From Streptomyces brevispora (GTDB taxonomy: Bacteria; Actinomycetota; Actinomycetes; Streptomycetales; Streptomycetaceae): DNA of 64,000 nucleotides. Shown here piece by piece: positions 1 to 7,164 of the stretch (position 1 is its first letter; every line of letters begins with the position of its first letter). The stretch lies in contig NZ_VIWW01000001.1 of assembly GCF_007829885.1 (NCBI RefSeq), positions 3,162,001 to 3,226,000 on the forward strand, in the 5' to 3' direction. Both the position numbers and the translations under genes were made by a program. The notes under the pieces are model-generated. The model was not told the origin of the DNA. It saw nothing but the letters and a program-made list of their open reading frames with translations, and did no database searches.

Positions 1-1073
1 TCGTGGCGGGCGGAATCGGTGGGGCCCTCGGCTACTGGGCCGCGGACAGCAACGACAGCTCCAACTCCTCCGGTTCGACCACGATCACGGCGTCGGCCAA
101 CCCGCAGGACCTCAAGCGCGACCCGGGCACGGTCGCGGGCGTGGCGGCCAAGGCGCTGCCCAGTGTGGTCACCATCGACGCGCAGGGCGGCGACGGCGAG
201 GGCGGCACCGGCACCGGCTTCGTATACGACAAGGAGGGCCACATCCTCACGAACAACCACGTGGTGGCCTCCGCGGCGGAGAACGGTCAGCTCACGGTGA
301 CGTTCTCGAACGGCAAGAAGTACGGCGCCGAGGTGATCGGCCGGGCCGAGGGCTACGACGTCGCGGTCCTGAAGCTGAAGAACCCGCCGCAAGGACTCAC
401 CCCGCTCGAGCTGGGTAACTCGGACCAGGTGGCGGTCGGCGACTCGACGATCGCCATCGGAGCCCCGTTCGGCCTGTCCAACACGGTCACCACGGGCATC
501 ATCAGCGCGAAGAACCGCCCGGTCGCCTCCGGTGACGGCTCCGGCGGCAGCAACTCGTACATGAGCGCCCTGCAGACCGACGCCTCGATCAACCCGGGCA
601 ACTCCGGCGGCCCGCTGCTGAGCGCCGGCGGCGCGGTCATCGGGATCAACTCGGCGATCCAGTCGACCGGCAGCACCGGTCAGAGCCAGGCGGGCTCCAT
701 CGGCCTCGGCTTCGCGATCCCGATCAACCAGGCGAAGAACGTCGCCCAGCAGCTGATCAAGACGGGCCGGCCGGTCTACCCCGTCATCGGCGCCACGGTG
801 ACGATGGACGAGAAGACCGGCGGCGCGGTCATCTCGGACCAGGGCACGGGCGGCACGGACGCCGTCCCGAAGGACAGCCCGGCGGGCAGGGCCGGTCTCA
901 AGCCGGGGGACATCATCACGAAGTTCAACGACACCGTGGTCGACAGCGGCCCGACCCTGATCGGCGAGATCTGGACCCACAAGCCGGGCGACAAGGTCAC
1001 GCTGACCTACAAGCGCGGCGGCAAGACGTCGACCGCCGAAGTCACCCTGGGGGAGCGCAAGGGCGACAGCTGA
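1..1073 (+). CDS. HtrA/DegP-like trypsin-type serine protease with PDZ domain (5' partial)
   Basis: The reading frame is open to the left edge, so the N-terminus lies outside the window. The first visible residues (AGGIGGALGYW) look like the end of a membrane anchor, followed by a Ser/Asn/Thr-rich linker. The chymotrypsin-fold domain shows all three catalytic residues: His in TNNHVV, Asp in GYDVAVLKL and Ser in NPGNSGGPL. A PDZ domain near the C-terminus (AGLKPGDIITKFND) fits the HtrA family. Such proteins are membrane-anchored with an extracytoplasmic protease domain and act in envelope protein quality control; that role is inferred from the family. The gene ends about 50 nt before tRNA-Ser(UGA). 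Confidence 0.9.
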   Translation, partial: VAGGIGGALGYWAADSNDSSNSSGSTTITASANPQDLKRDPGTVAGVAAKALPSVVTIDAQGGDGEGGTGTGFVYDKEGHILTNNHVVASAAENGQLTVTFSNGKKYGAEVIGRAEGYDVAVLKLKNPPQGLTPLELGNSDQVAVGDSTIAIGAPFGLSNTVTTGIISAKNRPVASGDGSGGSNSYMSALQTDASINPGNSGGPLLSAGGAVIGINSAIQSTGSTGQSQAGSIGLGFAIPINQAKNVAQQLIKTGRPVYPVIGATVTMDEKTGGAVISDQGTGGTDAVPKDSPAGRAGLKPGDIITKFNDTVVDSGPTLIGEIWTHKPGDKVTLTYKRGGKTSTAEVTLGERKGDS

Positions 1074-1122
1074 CCGGCTAGGCTGTCCTCGCGTCGAAAG
1101 CGGTCGTTGACCGCCGATGCGG

Positions 1123-1209
1123 GGTGGGTTGCCCGAGCGGCCTAAGGGAACGGTCTTGAAAACCGTCGTGGCAGCGATGTCACCGTGGGTTCAAATCCCA
1201 CACCCACCG
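1123..1209 (+). tRNA. tRNA-Ser(UGA)
   Basis: The acceptor stem GGTGGGT pairs with ACCCACC, the anticodon loop is CTTGAAA with anticodon TGA, and there is a long class II variable arm and a TTCAAAT T-loop. CCA is not encoded. Its 3' half from the anticodon onward is repeated exactly at 4095-4161 and, inverted with one mismatch, at 20405-20467, so this gene is an integration target. Confidence 0.95.
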
Positions 1210-1224
1210 CAGGTGAACGGCCCC
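1158..1224 (+). repeat. Left 67-bp direct repeat (att-like), overlapping the tRNA-Ser 3' half
   Basis: The 67 bases from the anticodon loop (GAAAACCGTCG) to the first arm of the terminator (AACGGCCCC) are identical to 4095-4161. Here the repeat completes an intact tRNA. This is the usual arrangement at the junction where an integrated element restores the tRNA 3' end. Confidence 0.9.
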
Positions 1225-1252
1225 TGACCAGGTAAATCGGTCAGGGGCCGTT
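1216..1252 (+). terminator. Hairpin terminator after tRNA-Ser(UGA)
   Basis: A 14-bp perfect stem (AACGGCCCCTGACC with GGTCAGGGGCCGTT) closes a 9-nt loop. A related hairpin with base changes follows the right repeat at 4153-4189. Confidence 0.85.
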
Positions 1253-1380
1253 CTGCTATCCGGTGCCTGTCGGTGACCGCTGTTCCCCGTGGTTTCCCGC
1301 CATGTCGGGCATGGTTGGGGCACGGCGCCGTGGGCTCCTGCTTCGGGGTGATCGATGGTGCCGCAACTGGTCCAGACAAC

Positions 1381-1415
1381 AAAGAAGCCCCCGGCCGCTG
1401 GCCTGGGGCTCTTTC
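1381..1415 (-). terminator. Hairpin downstream of the tRNA-Gly fragment
   Basis: Read on the minus strand, AAAGAGCCCCAGGCC and GGCCGGGGGCTTCTTT form a GC-rich stem with one unpaired position and a T-rich end. It sits directly after the 3' CCA of the tRNA-Gly fragment, as expected if this terminator belonged to an intact tRNA-Gly gene. Confidence 0.65.
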
Positions 1416-1416
1416 G

Positions 1417-1458
1417 TGGAGCGGGTGACGAGACTCGAACTCGCGCTCTGAGCTTGGG
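1417..1458 (-). pseudogene. 3' fragment of tRNA-Gly(CCC), att-like
   Basis: On the minus strand the sequence from anticodon CCC through CAAGCTCA, the T-arm (GCGAG TTCGAGT CTCGT) and acceptor half CACCCGC to an encoded CCA matches actinobacterial tRNA-Gly. Upstream of the anticodon the match stops: position 33 is C rather than T and the 5' anticodon stem is missing. A break in the anticodon loop is typical of tyrosine-recombinase attachment sites. No complete tRNA-Gly is present in the window. Confidence 0.7.
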
Positions 1459-1587
1459 GATCACTGATCGCTTGAGCGCCAAGGCGTGCGTTGAAGCCAC
1501 GCTCGACCACTTGGCGGGCCGGCAGATTTCACCCTTCAACCGGAGCTTTCGGCGCTCCGTTGCTGCAAAGCGTCCCGTATCAGCCAA

Positions 1588-1599
1588 CCATTGCAATGG
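1588..1599. promoter_or_regulatory. 12-bp perfect palindrome upstream of the endonuclease gene
   Basis: CCATTGCAATGG is a perfect palindrome about 60-70 nt before the first candidate starts of the endonuclease gene, in AT-richer DNA. It could be an operator controlling restriction gene expression. No controller-protein gene is visible, so the binding factor is unknown. Confidence 0.35.
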
Positions 1600-1658
1600 A
1601 AACCATAGTAAAACGGTCGCTTTGCTTTAAGTTATAACCGCATCCGTCCACCTATGCC

Positions 1659-2369
1659 ATGATGCCGGTCATGAGCGTGCAGGATGACAGGCGTGAAAGT
1701 CAGATGGTCGACCGCTTCAACCTTGAGGTCCCCGAAGACCGTAAAAGGTCGGATATTGATGCTTCGCTGACCATTGACGGCCAAATCGTAAACTTTGAGC
1801 TCAAGTCTGCGACCAGTAAGGGCGTCTCAACCGTTCGCGATTTGGGCCCTGGGCACTTCGCTAAATGGAAGACGATCCACTGGCTTTTCGGTGTCTATGA
1901 TAGGCGAGGCGAACGCCTGCTTTATAGCCACTATGCCTCTCCTGAGGATATGGTCGAATGGATCTCGGGGAAAGAGGCGTACATTCGACCTGACATCTCT
2001 CTGGCTCACCATGCTGCGATGGGAGTATCGGTGGATTCGGTTATCGACATCCTCGGAGAGAAGGAGTTCTATACGCGAGAGGAGGCGAAGTGGATTATGA
2101 AAAACCAATGGTCAAGGGCTCAGTACGATGACGAAGCAGACTTGATTTCGGGAAACGAACTTGGCTACTCCTTGTATCGCATGGTGGAGATTATGCAAGA
2201 GCGCTGCCGGTACGTTATGGCCAGAGGGGCTACGCTCAATAACCCTCATATTCCGATGGGATACATCGACAAGCTTCCCAAGATTACATCGGAGCCAGCT
2301 ATGAATCTGCGTCTGCTAGTGCGCGACTACCTGGACAGGACGTCCATGACGGAGGACGCAACAGCGTAG
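1659..2369 (+). CDS. Putative type II restriction endonuclease, PD-(D/E)XK fold
   Basis: This 236-aa protein has a plausible PD-(D/E)XK nuclease core: Asp34 in SDIDASL and E47-L-K49 in NFELKSAT, spaced as usual between two beta strands. I do not recognise the specific family. The assignment as a restriction enzyme rests on this motif and on the neighbouring C5-cytosine methyltransferase, whose gene converges and overlaps it by 43 nt at the 3' ends. Starts at 1659, 1662 and 1671 are all possible and no clear ribosome-binding site separates them. Codons are much less GC-biased than in the host genes (for example GAT, ATT, TTT), which points to horizontal acquisition. The recognition sequence cannot be read from the protein. 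Confidence 0.65.
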   Translation: MMPVMSVQDDRRESQMVDRFNLEVPEDRKRSDIDASLTIDGQIVNFELKSATSKGVSTVRDLGPGHFAKWKTIHWLFGVYDRRGERLLYSHYASPEDMVEWISGKEAYIRPDISLAHHAAMGVSVDSVIDILGEKEFYTREEAKWIMKNQWSRAQYDDEADLISGNELGYSLYRMVEIMQERCRYVMARGATLNNPHIPMGYIDKLPKITSEPAMNLRLLVRDYLDRTSMTEDATA

Positions 2370-3562
2370 GCGAGCGGCGGCGGAACCGCGTTTCCAATCT
2401 GACCAAGAGTCATATAGGTGGCGCCCACGAATGGCCAGTCCTCCGGGAAGCCTTGAATCAAGGCAACGTCCGGGACGGACAGACGAAAATGCCCGTTCTT
2501 TGCGACAAACGCTCGGGCGGAAGCGCGGTCTGCCGCTACCCCGTTCGGCCAAATCTCCAAGCTTTCAAACCTGCGCTGCGCTGCCACACTATTGAGGATT
2601 GAAGTTGTGTGTCGTGGCCCGGTCAGGCTACTTCTGATAGTGGGAGAGAGGTCGTCGAAGCCGATATCTGGCAGGCCGAGCGCCTCGCGGAGCCCCATGC
2701 ACCGGGCTCCACCGGTAATCGCCGCGTCACCCCACTGGTGAGTGGGTTCTGGTGCTTGCCATTGGTTAGCCATTTTCTTGGTTCGGAACCCGACAAAGAA
2801 AACGCGGCGCCGAACTTGAGGAACGCCGAAATCGCTGGCTTGGAGGATTACTTTTTGGATGTGGTAACTGCCTGCGAGCGGACTCATGATGTGTTCAGTG
2901 ACGTATTCAGAGAATTTTGGGCTTGCAAGGGCCGGAACATTCTCACCTACAAATGCGGCTGGCCTGGTCTCTTTTACGGCCCGCACGAATTGGGGCCACA
3001 TGTCACGTTCGTCCAGGTGTCCTTGCTGGCGCCCAGCATTTGAAAATGGTTGGCAAGGCGGGCCCCCGTGCAACAGGTCAACCCTTCCGCGCCATTGTTT
3101 AAAATCAACTCCTCGGACATCTCCATCTTGCCCGCTGAAAACGGCCCATTGATCGCGCGCCTTGCGCAGTGTGTCACCAGCCTCGGGCATCAGTTCGAAT
3201 GAGGCGGTGTGGGAAAAGCCAGCCCGTTCAACCCCGAGGTCCAACCCTCCTCCGCCACTGAAAAGTGAAAGGGCGGTCCTGCCGCCACCGTCACGCTGAG
3301 GCATCAGATCCAGTGGGTGAAATTTCGGCGAGTTAATCTCGTGTAGCGGATCCGGACCTTCGCCAGCCAGAGCGGATCGTCGAGCTTCCCGCGAATCGCG
3401 CGACATCTTCCTGAATTTCTCACGCTGCGCTTCTGTAAGGTCGCGCGGCTGGTGAAAGGGAGAGGTCGTTTTGATTCTGCTCGGCACAGCTAGCTCCGCC
3501 GCCCCTCCTGGTGAGTCGGTGGGGCGGAATAGCTCTTGCGGCTGAACTGGATCTACGGGCAT
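2327..3562 (-). CDS. DNA (cytosine-5-)-methyltransferase
   Basis: This 411-aa protein carries the ordered m5C methyltransferase motifs. Motif I (ALSLFSGGGGLDLG) binds S-adenosylmethionine, motif IV (GGPPCQPFSNAG) holds catalytic Cys170, and motifs VI (GENV), VIII (QVRRRVFF) and X (GNAVPPPLA) follow. The target-recognition region lies between VIII and X. The roughly 95 residues before motif I are longer than usual and hydrophilic. Its presumed role is to protect host DNA from the convergent endonuclease. An AGGA sequence 8 nt before the ATG supports the start. Base composition is lower in GC than the flanking chromosome. Confidence 0.92.
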   Translation of the reverse strand: MPVDPVQPQELFRPTDSPGGAAELAVPSRIKTTSPFHQPRDLTEAQREKFRKMSRDSREARRSALAGEGPDPLHEINSPKFHPLDLMPQRDGGGRTALSLFSGGGGLDLGVERAGFSHTASFELMPEAGDTLRKARDQWAVFSGQDGDVRGVDFKQWRGRVDLLHGGPPCQPFSNAGRQQGHLDERDMWPQFVRAVKETRPAAFVGENVPALASPKFSEYVTEHIMSPLAGSYHIQKVILQASDFGVPQVRRRVFFVGFRTKKMANQWQAPEPTHQWGDAAITGGARCMGLREALGLPDIGFDDLSPTIRSSLTGPRHTTSILNSVAAQRRFESLEIWPNGVAADRASARAFVAKNGHFRLSVPDVALIQGFPEDWPFVGATYMTLGQIGNAVPPPLAYAVASSVMDVLSR

Positions 3563-3692
3563 GCGTGAATCCTACGAGAAGTGAGGGCTTTTGTCAGCTG
3601 CCTGGTGATCCATGATGCCTGACCTGGGCTTATGTGGTGTGGCGGGCGGTGGCGGCTCGGTCGTCGACCACCACAATCCACCACTCACCCCA

Positions 3693-3842
3693 GCTCCCAT
3701 CCCGTCCGCCTTCGACCCACACTCCGTGGAGCGGTCGTGGTTCAGGGCGTCAAGGTGGAGCGCGCTACTGTACGAACGACCTTGACGCCCTGGGCCGCGA
3801 CTGCTCGGCTCTGCCTGGGTCGAAGGTGGTCGGGATGGGAGC
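3693..3842. repeat. 150-nt nested inverted repeat (large hairpin or cruciform)
   Basis: Three perfect stems nest around one centre. The outer pairs 3693-3704 (GCTCCCATCCCG) with 3831-3842. The middle pairs 3709-3719 (CCTTCGACCCA) with 3816-3826. The inner pairs 3743-3756 (CAGGGCGTCAAGGT) with 3779-3792 around a 22-nt loop. It lies in the non-coding right end of the island, with no gene between 3563 and 4094. Such structures occur as single-strand origins or incompatibility loci of rolling-circle Streptomyces plasmids, so an origin-like role is my inference. It is far too long for a simple terminator. Confidence 0.7.
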
Positions 3843-4094
3843 CCACAACGCTCACCACGAATCCGCCGGCACCCGCGAACGGCGCCCCTCCCATCCCGGA
3901 GTCTGAGCGCCCCCGCCGGAGGCATGATTTGAAGCCGCGGGTTTGGTTCTCGTCTCATGCCCTCGGGCCTACACAGCGGGCGCGCGTCGGCGGCGGCAGC
4001 GCCGAGCGGGCCGCAAGCAGGAGCGCGGGCGCAGCCAGAGCCGGGAAGCGCGCCCGGCGGAGCGGAGCGCAGCCGGGTGCCTCGATGAGGTAGA

Positions 4095-4161
4095 GAAAAC
4101 CGTCGTGGCAGCGATGTCACCGTGGGTTCAAATCCCACACCCACCGCAGGTGAACGGCCCC
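4095..4161 (+). repeat. Right 67-bp direct repeat (att-like), tRNA-Ser 3' remnant
   Basis: This is an exact copy of 1158-1224. The preceding bases (ATGAGGTAGA) do not encode a tRNA 5' half, so it is a remnant, not a functional tRNA. It marks the right boundary of the island. Confidence 0.9.
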
Positions 4162-4189
4162 CGACCGAGGGAATCGGTCGGGGGCCGTT
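4153..4189 (+). terminator. Hairpin after the right att repeat
   Basis: AACGGCCCCCGACC pairs with GGTCGGGGGCCGTT around a short loop. It is the diverged counterpart of the tRNA-Ser terminator at 1216-1252 and is probably the original chromosomal tRNA-Ser terminator displaced by the insertion. Confidence 0.8.
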
Positions 4190-4218
4190 CGCGTGTTCGT
4201 GCACCGGAGCCCCCGGCG

Positions 4219-5100
4219 TCACCTCGGGGGTTCGCAGTGGGGTGAGGTGAGGCGGGCCGCGGAGGCGATGGTTGCGCGGGCCTCGTGTTCGGGGAGGCCG
4301 GTGCGGATGGCGGCTTCGGTGAGGGCGTTCGCGAGGTTGTCGCCGAAGCCGTGTTCGTAGGCGCGGCAGGCGGCCCAGAAGAGCCGGGTGTTGCGCTGCC
4401 CCTCGGTCGCTGCGAGGACGAACCGGATCAGGCCCCGGCCCCGGTCGTCGGGGTGGCTGTGGTGGCGACGCGTCGGTGCCCGGGGTCTCAGCAACTGGAG
4501 GAGGGCGCGGGGGCAAGGGGCCGGCGGGAGGGTGCCGGTGCCGGGTACGAGCCGGTAGGTGCCGTGGGTGGTGGCCGAGCCGGGGCCGACCAGGTAGCCG
4601 CCGGTGCCGCGGATGTCGATGCCGGGGGCGAGGCGGCCTGCGGAGTTCGGTACGGCCACTCCGGGTGGGCCGGACAGCCAGATGTGGCGGCCGCCGCTGG
4701 GGGTGAGCACCGTGACGGTCGGCGGGATGGTGAACAGATGGTGCAGCGCCAGCTGTTGGAGGGCTGCAACCGAGTCGTACCGGCCGGTGGCGTCGATGTC
4801 CAGGTCGATACCGATGAGGTGGTGCGGGGCCCGGCCGCAGGCGATGCCGTATCCGGTGGCCCATGGGGCGGCGGCGAAGAGGGTGCGTACGGCGGCGGGG
4901 TCGGTGGTGGCGTCGTGAACGCCGTGTCCGGGCAGCCCGCAGGCACCGCGGCAACTGCTTGGCCGGTCCTCGTCGCGGTGCGGGGAGCGCAGGGCGGGGA
5001 GCTTGGTGGCGGACAACGGGAGCACGGGGAGCCCGTGTTCGGCTGCGGACAACGCGTGGGCCAGGGCCAGGGTGGAGGCTCGCCGATCGGGGATGGCCAT
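4219..5100 (-). CDS. Bifunctional DNA primase/polymerase (Prim-Pol) N-terminal domain protein
   Basis: This 293-aa protein matches the Prim-Pol domain: an N-terminal RASTLALAHALSAAEHGLPVLP segment, a Cys/His-containing loop near SCRGACGLPGH, the metal-binding acidic motif GIDLDID, and GGRHIWLSG containing the conserved His. The C-terminus (GQRNTRLFWAACRA ... PEHEARATI) resembles helical regions of replication proteins. The ATG at 5100 is chosen because the domain begins there; the longer open frame upstream is low-complexity. Proteins of this type serve as replication initiators in some actinomycete integrative elements. Its position 58 nt beyond an att remnant fits a degenerate element, but it could also be a resident chromosomal gene. 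Confidence 0.75.
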   Translation of the reverse strand: MAIPDRRASTLALAHALSAAEHGLPVLPLSATKLPALRSPHRDEDRPSSCRGACGLPGHGVHDATTDPAAVRTLFAAAPWATGYGIACGRAPHHLIGIDLDIDATGRYDSVAALQQLALHHLFTIPPTVTVLTPSGGRHIWLSGPPGVAVPNSAGRLAPGIDIRGTGGYLVGPGSATTHGTYRLVPGTGTLPPAPCPRALLQLLRPRAPTRRHHSHPDDRGRGLIRFVLAATEGQRNTRLFWAACRAYEHGFGDNLANALTEAAIRTGLPEHEARATIASAARLTSPHCEPPR

Positions 5101-5111
5101 GCATCTATGTT

Positions 5112-5125
5112 CGTACGAATGTTCG
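5112..5125 (-). promoter_or_regulatory. LexA/SOS-box-like site before the Prim-Pol gene
   Basis: Read on the minus strand, CGAACATTCGTACG differs at one position from the actinobacterial LexA consensus CGAAC-N4-GTTCG. It lies 12-25 nt upstream of the Prim-Pol ATG, where a repressor would block initiation. It overlaps the 10-bp palindrome TTCGTACGAA, so another dimeric regulator is possible. Confidence 0.35.
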
Positions 5126-5411
5126 AATATGGGAAGGGGGCGAGGGTTGCGGGCGAAGGTTCGAGATGTTGCGGCGGAACGCTTCTTCTCCTGCGGGGCA
5201 AGGGCTGCGCGTGGGCGTCTGGCTGACCTGGGAGTTTGTGATGCATAGGGGTTTATCTTCTTTTCCTCATGCTTGCGAGGGAATCGAAGAGCATGGGTGG
5301 TTCGCCCGGATGGCGGTGGGCAACCTTGATCTCGCGACGTCGTGACCGTCACCCGGGCGGTCGGCCAACCGGCCCGGACCAGTCCTGCTTTCGGTTCCTG
5401 GAGGAATAGAC

Positions 5412-5723
5412 ATGGCAAGCATCCGTACCGCTCGTGCCCTCGCCGTTGTTGCCGCTCTGCCCCTCGCCGCCGCCCTCTTCGGCGGCGTGGCCCAGGCCGA
5501 CAACGGTTCGTTCGCGAACGACGGATCGAACGCGGGTGTTGCCGCGATCAGCGGTAGTGGCGTCGGCCGGGACAACTTCGGAAATTCGTCCACCTCGCTG
5601 CAGCAGGCCGTGGGGGACGGGGCGTCGAATCACAGCAACTCCGCCCAGGTGAACGGCTCCGCATTCACCGCCATTGACCAGTCCAGCCGCAACCTCGAGG
5701 TGAACTTCACCAATCTCTGGTGA
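5412..5723 (+). CDS. Small secreted protein, possibly rodlin-like
   Basis: The 103-aa product starts with a clear Sec signal peptide (hydrophobic core VVAALPLAAALFGG, cleavage after AQA). The mature part of about 73 residues is rich in Asn, Ser and Gly and has no Cys (DNGSFANDGSNAG, DNFGNSSTSLQQ, VNFTNLW). The FGNS segment and composition recall rodlins of aerial hyphae, but the protein is shorter and I do not claim membership. GGAGGAATAG ends 3 nt before the ATG and fixes the start. Confidence 0.7.
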   Translation: MASIRTARALAVVAALPLAAALFGGVAQADNGSFANDGSNAGVAAISGSGVGRDNFGNSSTSLQQAVGDGASNHSNSAQVNGSAFTAIDQSSRNLEVNFTNLW

Positions 5724-5775
5724 TCCGGTGCCTGCCGCGGGCCGGGCGGGGGGCCGGGCCGCGGTTGGGGGAACG

Positions 5776-5817
5776 ACGGCCTGCGTGACGTCACTTCGGT
5801 GGCGGCGCGCAGGCCGT
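5776..5817. terminator. Hairpin terminator after the secreted protein gene
   Basis: ACGGCCTGCG pairs perfectly with CGCAGGCCGT about 22 nt apart, with a further short dyad in the loop. It lies 52 nt after the stop codon. The rest of 5724-5918 holds nothing else I can support. Confidence 0.65.
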
Positions 5818-5918
5818 TCGGCGTTCTCGGGGGACGAAAAGGGGCAAAGGGGTCTGGGGATGGAGGGGGCGGGAAGGGGTGAAAGGGGAAGGGTGGGCAG
5901 GGGCGGCTGTCGCGTGCC

Positions 5919-5952
5919 TTGACAGTTGCGTGGAATCTGACGGACAGTCAGA
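5919..5952 (+). promoter_or_regulatory. Promoter with TetR-type operator for the igr-like operon
   Basis: TTGACA at 5919-5924 is a consensus -35, and a GACAGT-like -10 would fall about 18 nt downstream. The 17-nt inverted repeat TCTGACGGACAGTCAGA (5936-5952) overlaps that -10. A repressor of TetR size bound here would block transcription of the five-gene operon starting at 5989. No obvious cognate regulator gene is adjacent. Confidence 0.55.
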
Positions 5953-5988
5953 AATCCGGATCCGAAGGCCCTTTCCCGGGAGACAGCC

Positions 5989-7164
5989 GTGCACCTGGCC
6001 CCTACGGAGCGCCAACTACAGCTGCGCGCCGAACTCCGCGCCTACTTCCGCGCTGTGATGCCGGAGCCCGGCGAACGATCCGTCCCGGAGGCCGAGAGGC
6101 CGGCCGAACAGCGGCGGCTGCTGCGCCGCATCGGCGCGGACGGGATGCTGGGACTCGGCTGGCCCGTGGAGTACGGCGGGCAGGGCCGCGGTGCGGACGA
6201 ACAGTTCGTGTTCTTCGACGAGGCCTACCGGGCGGGCGCCCCGGTCTCGATGGTCACCCTCAACACCGTGGGCCCCACCCTGATGAAGTACGGGACCGAG
6301 GCGCAGAAGGAGTACTTCCTGCCGCGGATCCTGGCCGGCGAGATCGTCTTCGCCATCGGCTACAGCGAGCCGGAGGCCGGTACCGACCTTGCCGCGCTGC
6401 GCACCAGGGCCGTACGGCAGGGCGACTCGTGGGTCATCGACGGGCAGAAGATCTTCACCAGCAACGCGCAGAACGCGGACTGGATCTGGCTCGCCTGCCG
6501 TACCGATCCGGACGCGCCCAAGCACCGGGGCATCTCGATCATCCTGGTACCGACGGACGCGCCGGGATTCTCCTGGACGCCCATCGAGACCGTGGGCGGG
6601 CTGACCACGACCGCCACGTATTACGACGACGTACGGGTGCCCGCCACCGGGCTGGTCGGCGCGGAGAACGGCGGCTGGGGACTGATCACCAACCAGCTGA
6701 ACCACGAACGGGTGGCACTGGCCGCGATCGGGATGCAGGCCGAGGACTTCTACGACGCGGCGCTTACCTTCGCCCGCACACCCGATCCGGTCACCGGGCG
6801 GCGCCCGGTTGACGAGCCGTGGATCCGGTCCAGGCTGGCCGAGGCCTATGCCCGCCTGGCGGCGACGCGCCTGCTCAACTGGCGTTTGGTGGGCGACGTA
6901 GGGGCCGGTGCGCTGGCCCCCGGGGATGCGAGCGGCGTGAAATTCGTGGGAACCGAAAGCGCCGTAGAGGTGTATCGGATGTGCCAGGAAATCACGGGCG
7001 ACGCCGGACTGATCCGGGGCGGTTCGCCCGGCTCCTTCGGGGACGGGGAGTTGGAGCGGATGAACAGGGCGGCGCAGATCAACACCTTCGGGGGCGGGGT
7101 GAGCGAGGTGCAGCGGGAGATCGTCGCGACGATGCGGCTCGGGATGAAGAGGGGGAAACGGTGA
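5989..7164 (+). CDS. Acyl-CoA dehydrogenase (ChsE1/FadE28-like subunit)
   Basis: This 391-aa protein has the standard three-domain architecture: an N-terminal helical domain (QLQLRAELRAYFRAVMPEP), the flavin-contact strand domain (AIGYSEPEAGTDLAALRTRA, GQKIFTSNAQNADWIWLACRT) and the C-terminal helical domain with INTFGGGVSEVQREIVA. It oxidises an acyl-CoA thioester to the enoyl-CoA using FAD. In mycobacteria, paired subunits of this type form ChsE1-ChsE2, which acts on the three-carbon side chain of cholesterol. The context, with a second acyl-CoA dehydrogenase, MaoC/DUF35 genes and an Ltp-type thiolase, supports the same kind of pathway here. GTG start; the stop overlaps the next start as ATGA. 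Confidence 0.85.
   Translation: MHLAPTERQLQLRAELRAYFRAVMPEPGERSVPEAERPAEQRRLLRRIGADGMLGLGWPVEYGGQGRGADEQFVFFDEAYRAGAPVSMVTLNTVGPTLMKYGTEAQKEYFLPRILAGEIVFAIGYSEPEAGTDLAALRTRAVRQGDSWVIDGQKIFTSNAQNADWIWLACRTDPDAPKHRGISIILVPTDAPGFSWTPIETVGGLTTTATYYDDVRVPATGLVGAENGGWGLITNQLNHERVALAAIGMQAEDFYDAALTFARTPDPVTGRRPVDEPWIRSRLAEAYARLAATRLLNWRLVGDVGAGALAPGDASGVKFVGTESAVEVYRMCQEITGDAGLIRGGSPGSFGDGELERMNRAAQINTFGGGVSEVQREIVATMRLGMKRGKR

Larger units (their letters stand above)
1158..4161. mobile_element. Restriction-modification island integrated at tRNA-Ser(UGA)
   Basis: The island is bounded by 67-bp perfect direct repeats of the tRNA-Ser 3' half. It has visibly lower GC and relaxed codon use between about 1550 and 3560. 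Its genes are a PD-(D/E)XK endonuclease-like gene and a convergent C5-cytosine methyltransferase gene. Non-coding ends hold a 3' fragment of tRNA-Gly(CCC) and a 150-nt nested inverted repeat. No integrase, excisionase or transfer gene is visible in any frame. It is therefore either a non-autonomous cargo element mobilised in trans or a decayed actinomycete integrative element. A Prim-Pol gene, the replication protein type of some such elements, lies just outside the right repeat. Confidence 0.8.

Noticed and set aside
1180..1596. ORF across the tRNA-Ser and tRNA-Gly fragments, considered as an integrase tail
   Set aside because: It is translated tRNA and terminator sequence (RVRVSSPAP), with no R-H-R-Y recombinase residues.
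3572..5104. 510-aa minus-strand ORF through the hairpin, att repeat and Prim-Pol region
   Set aside because: It reads through the 150-nt inverted repeat and the tRNA remnant and is out of frame with the Prim-Pol motifs.
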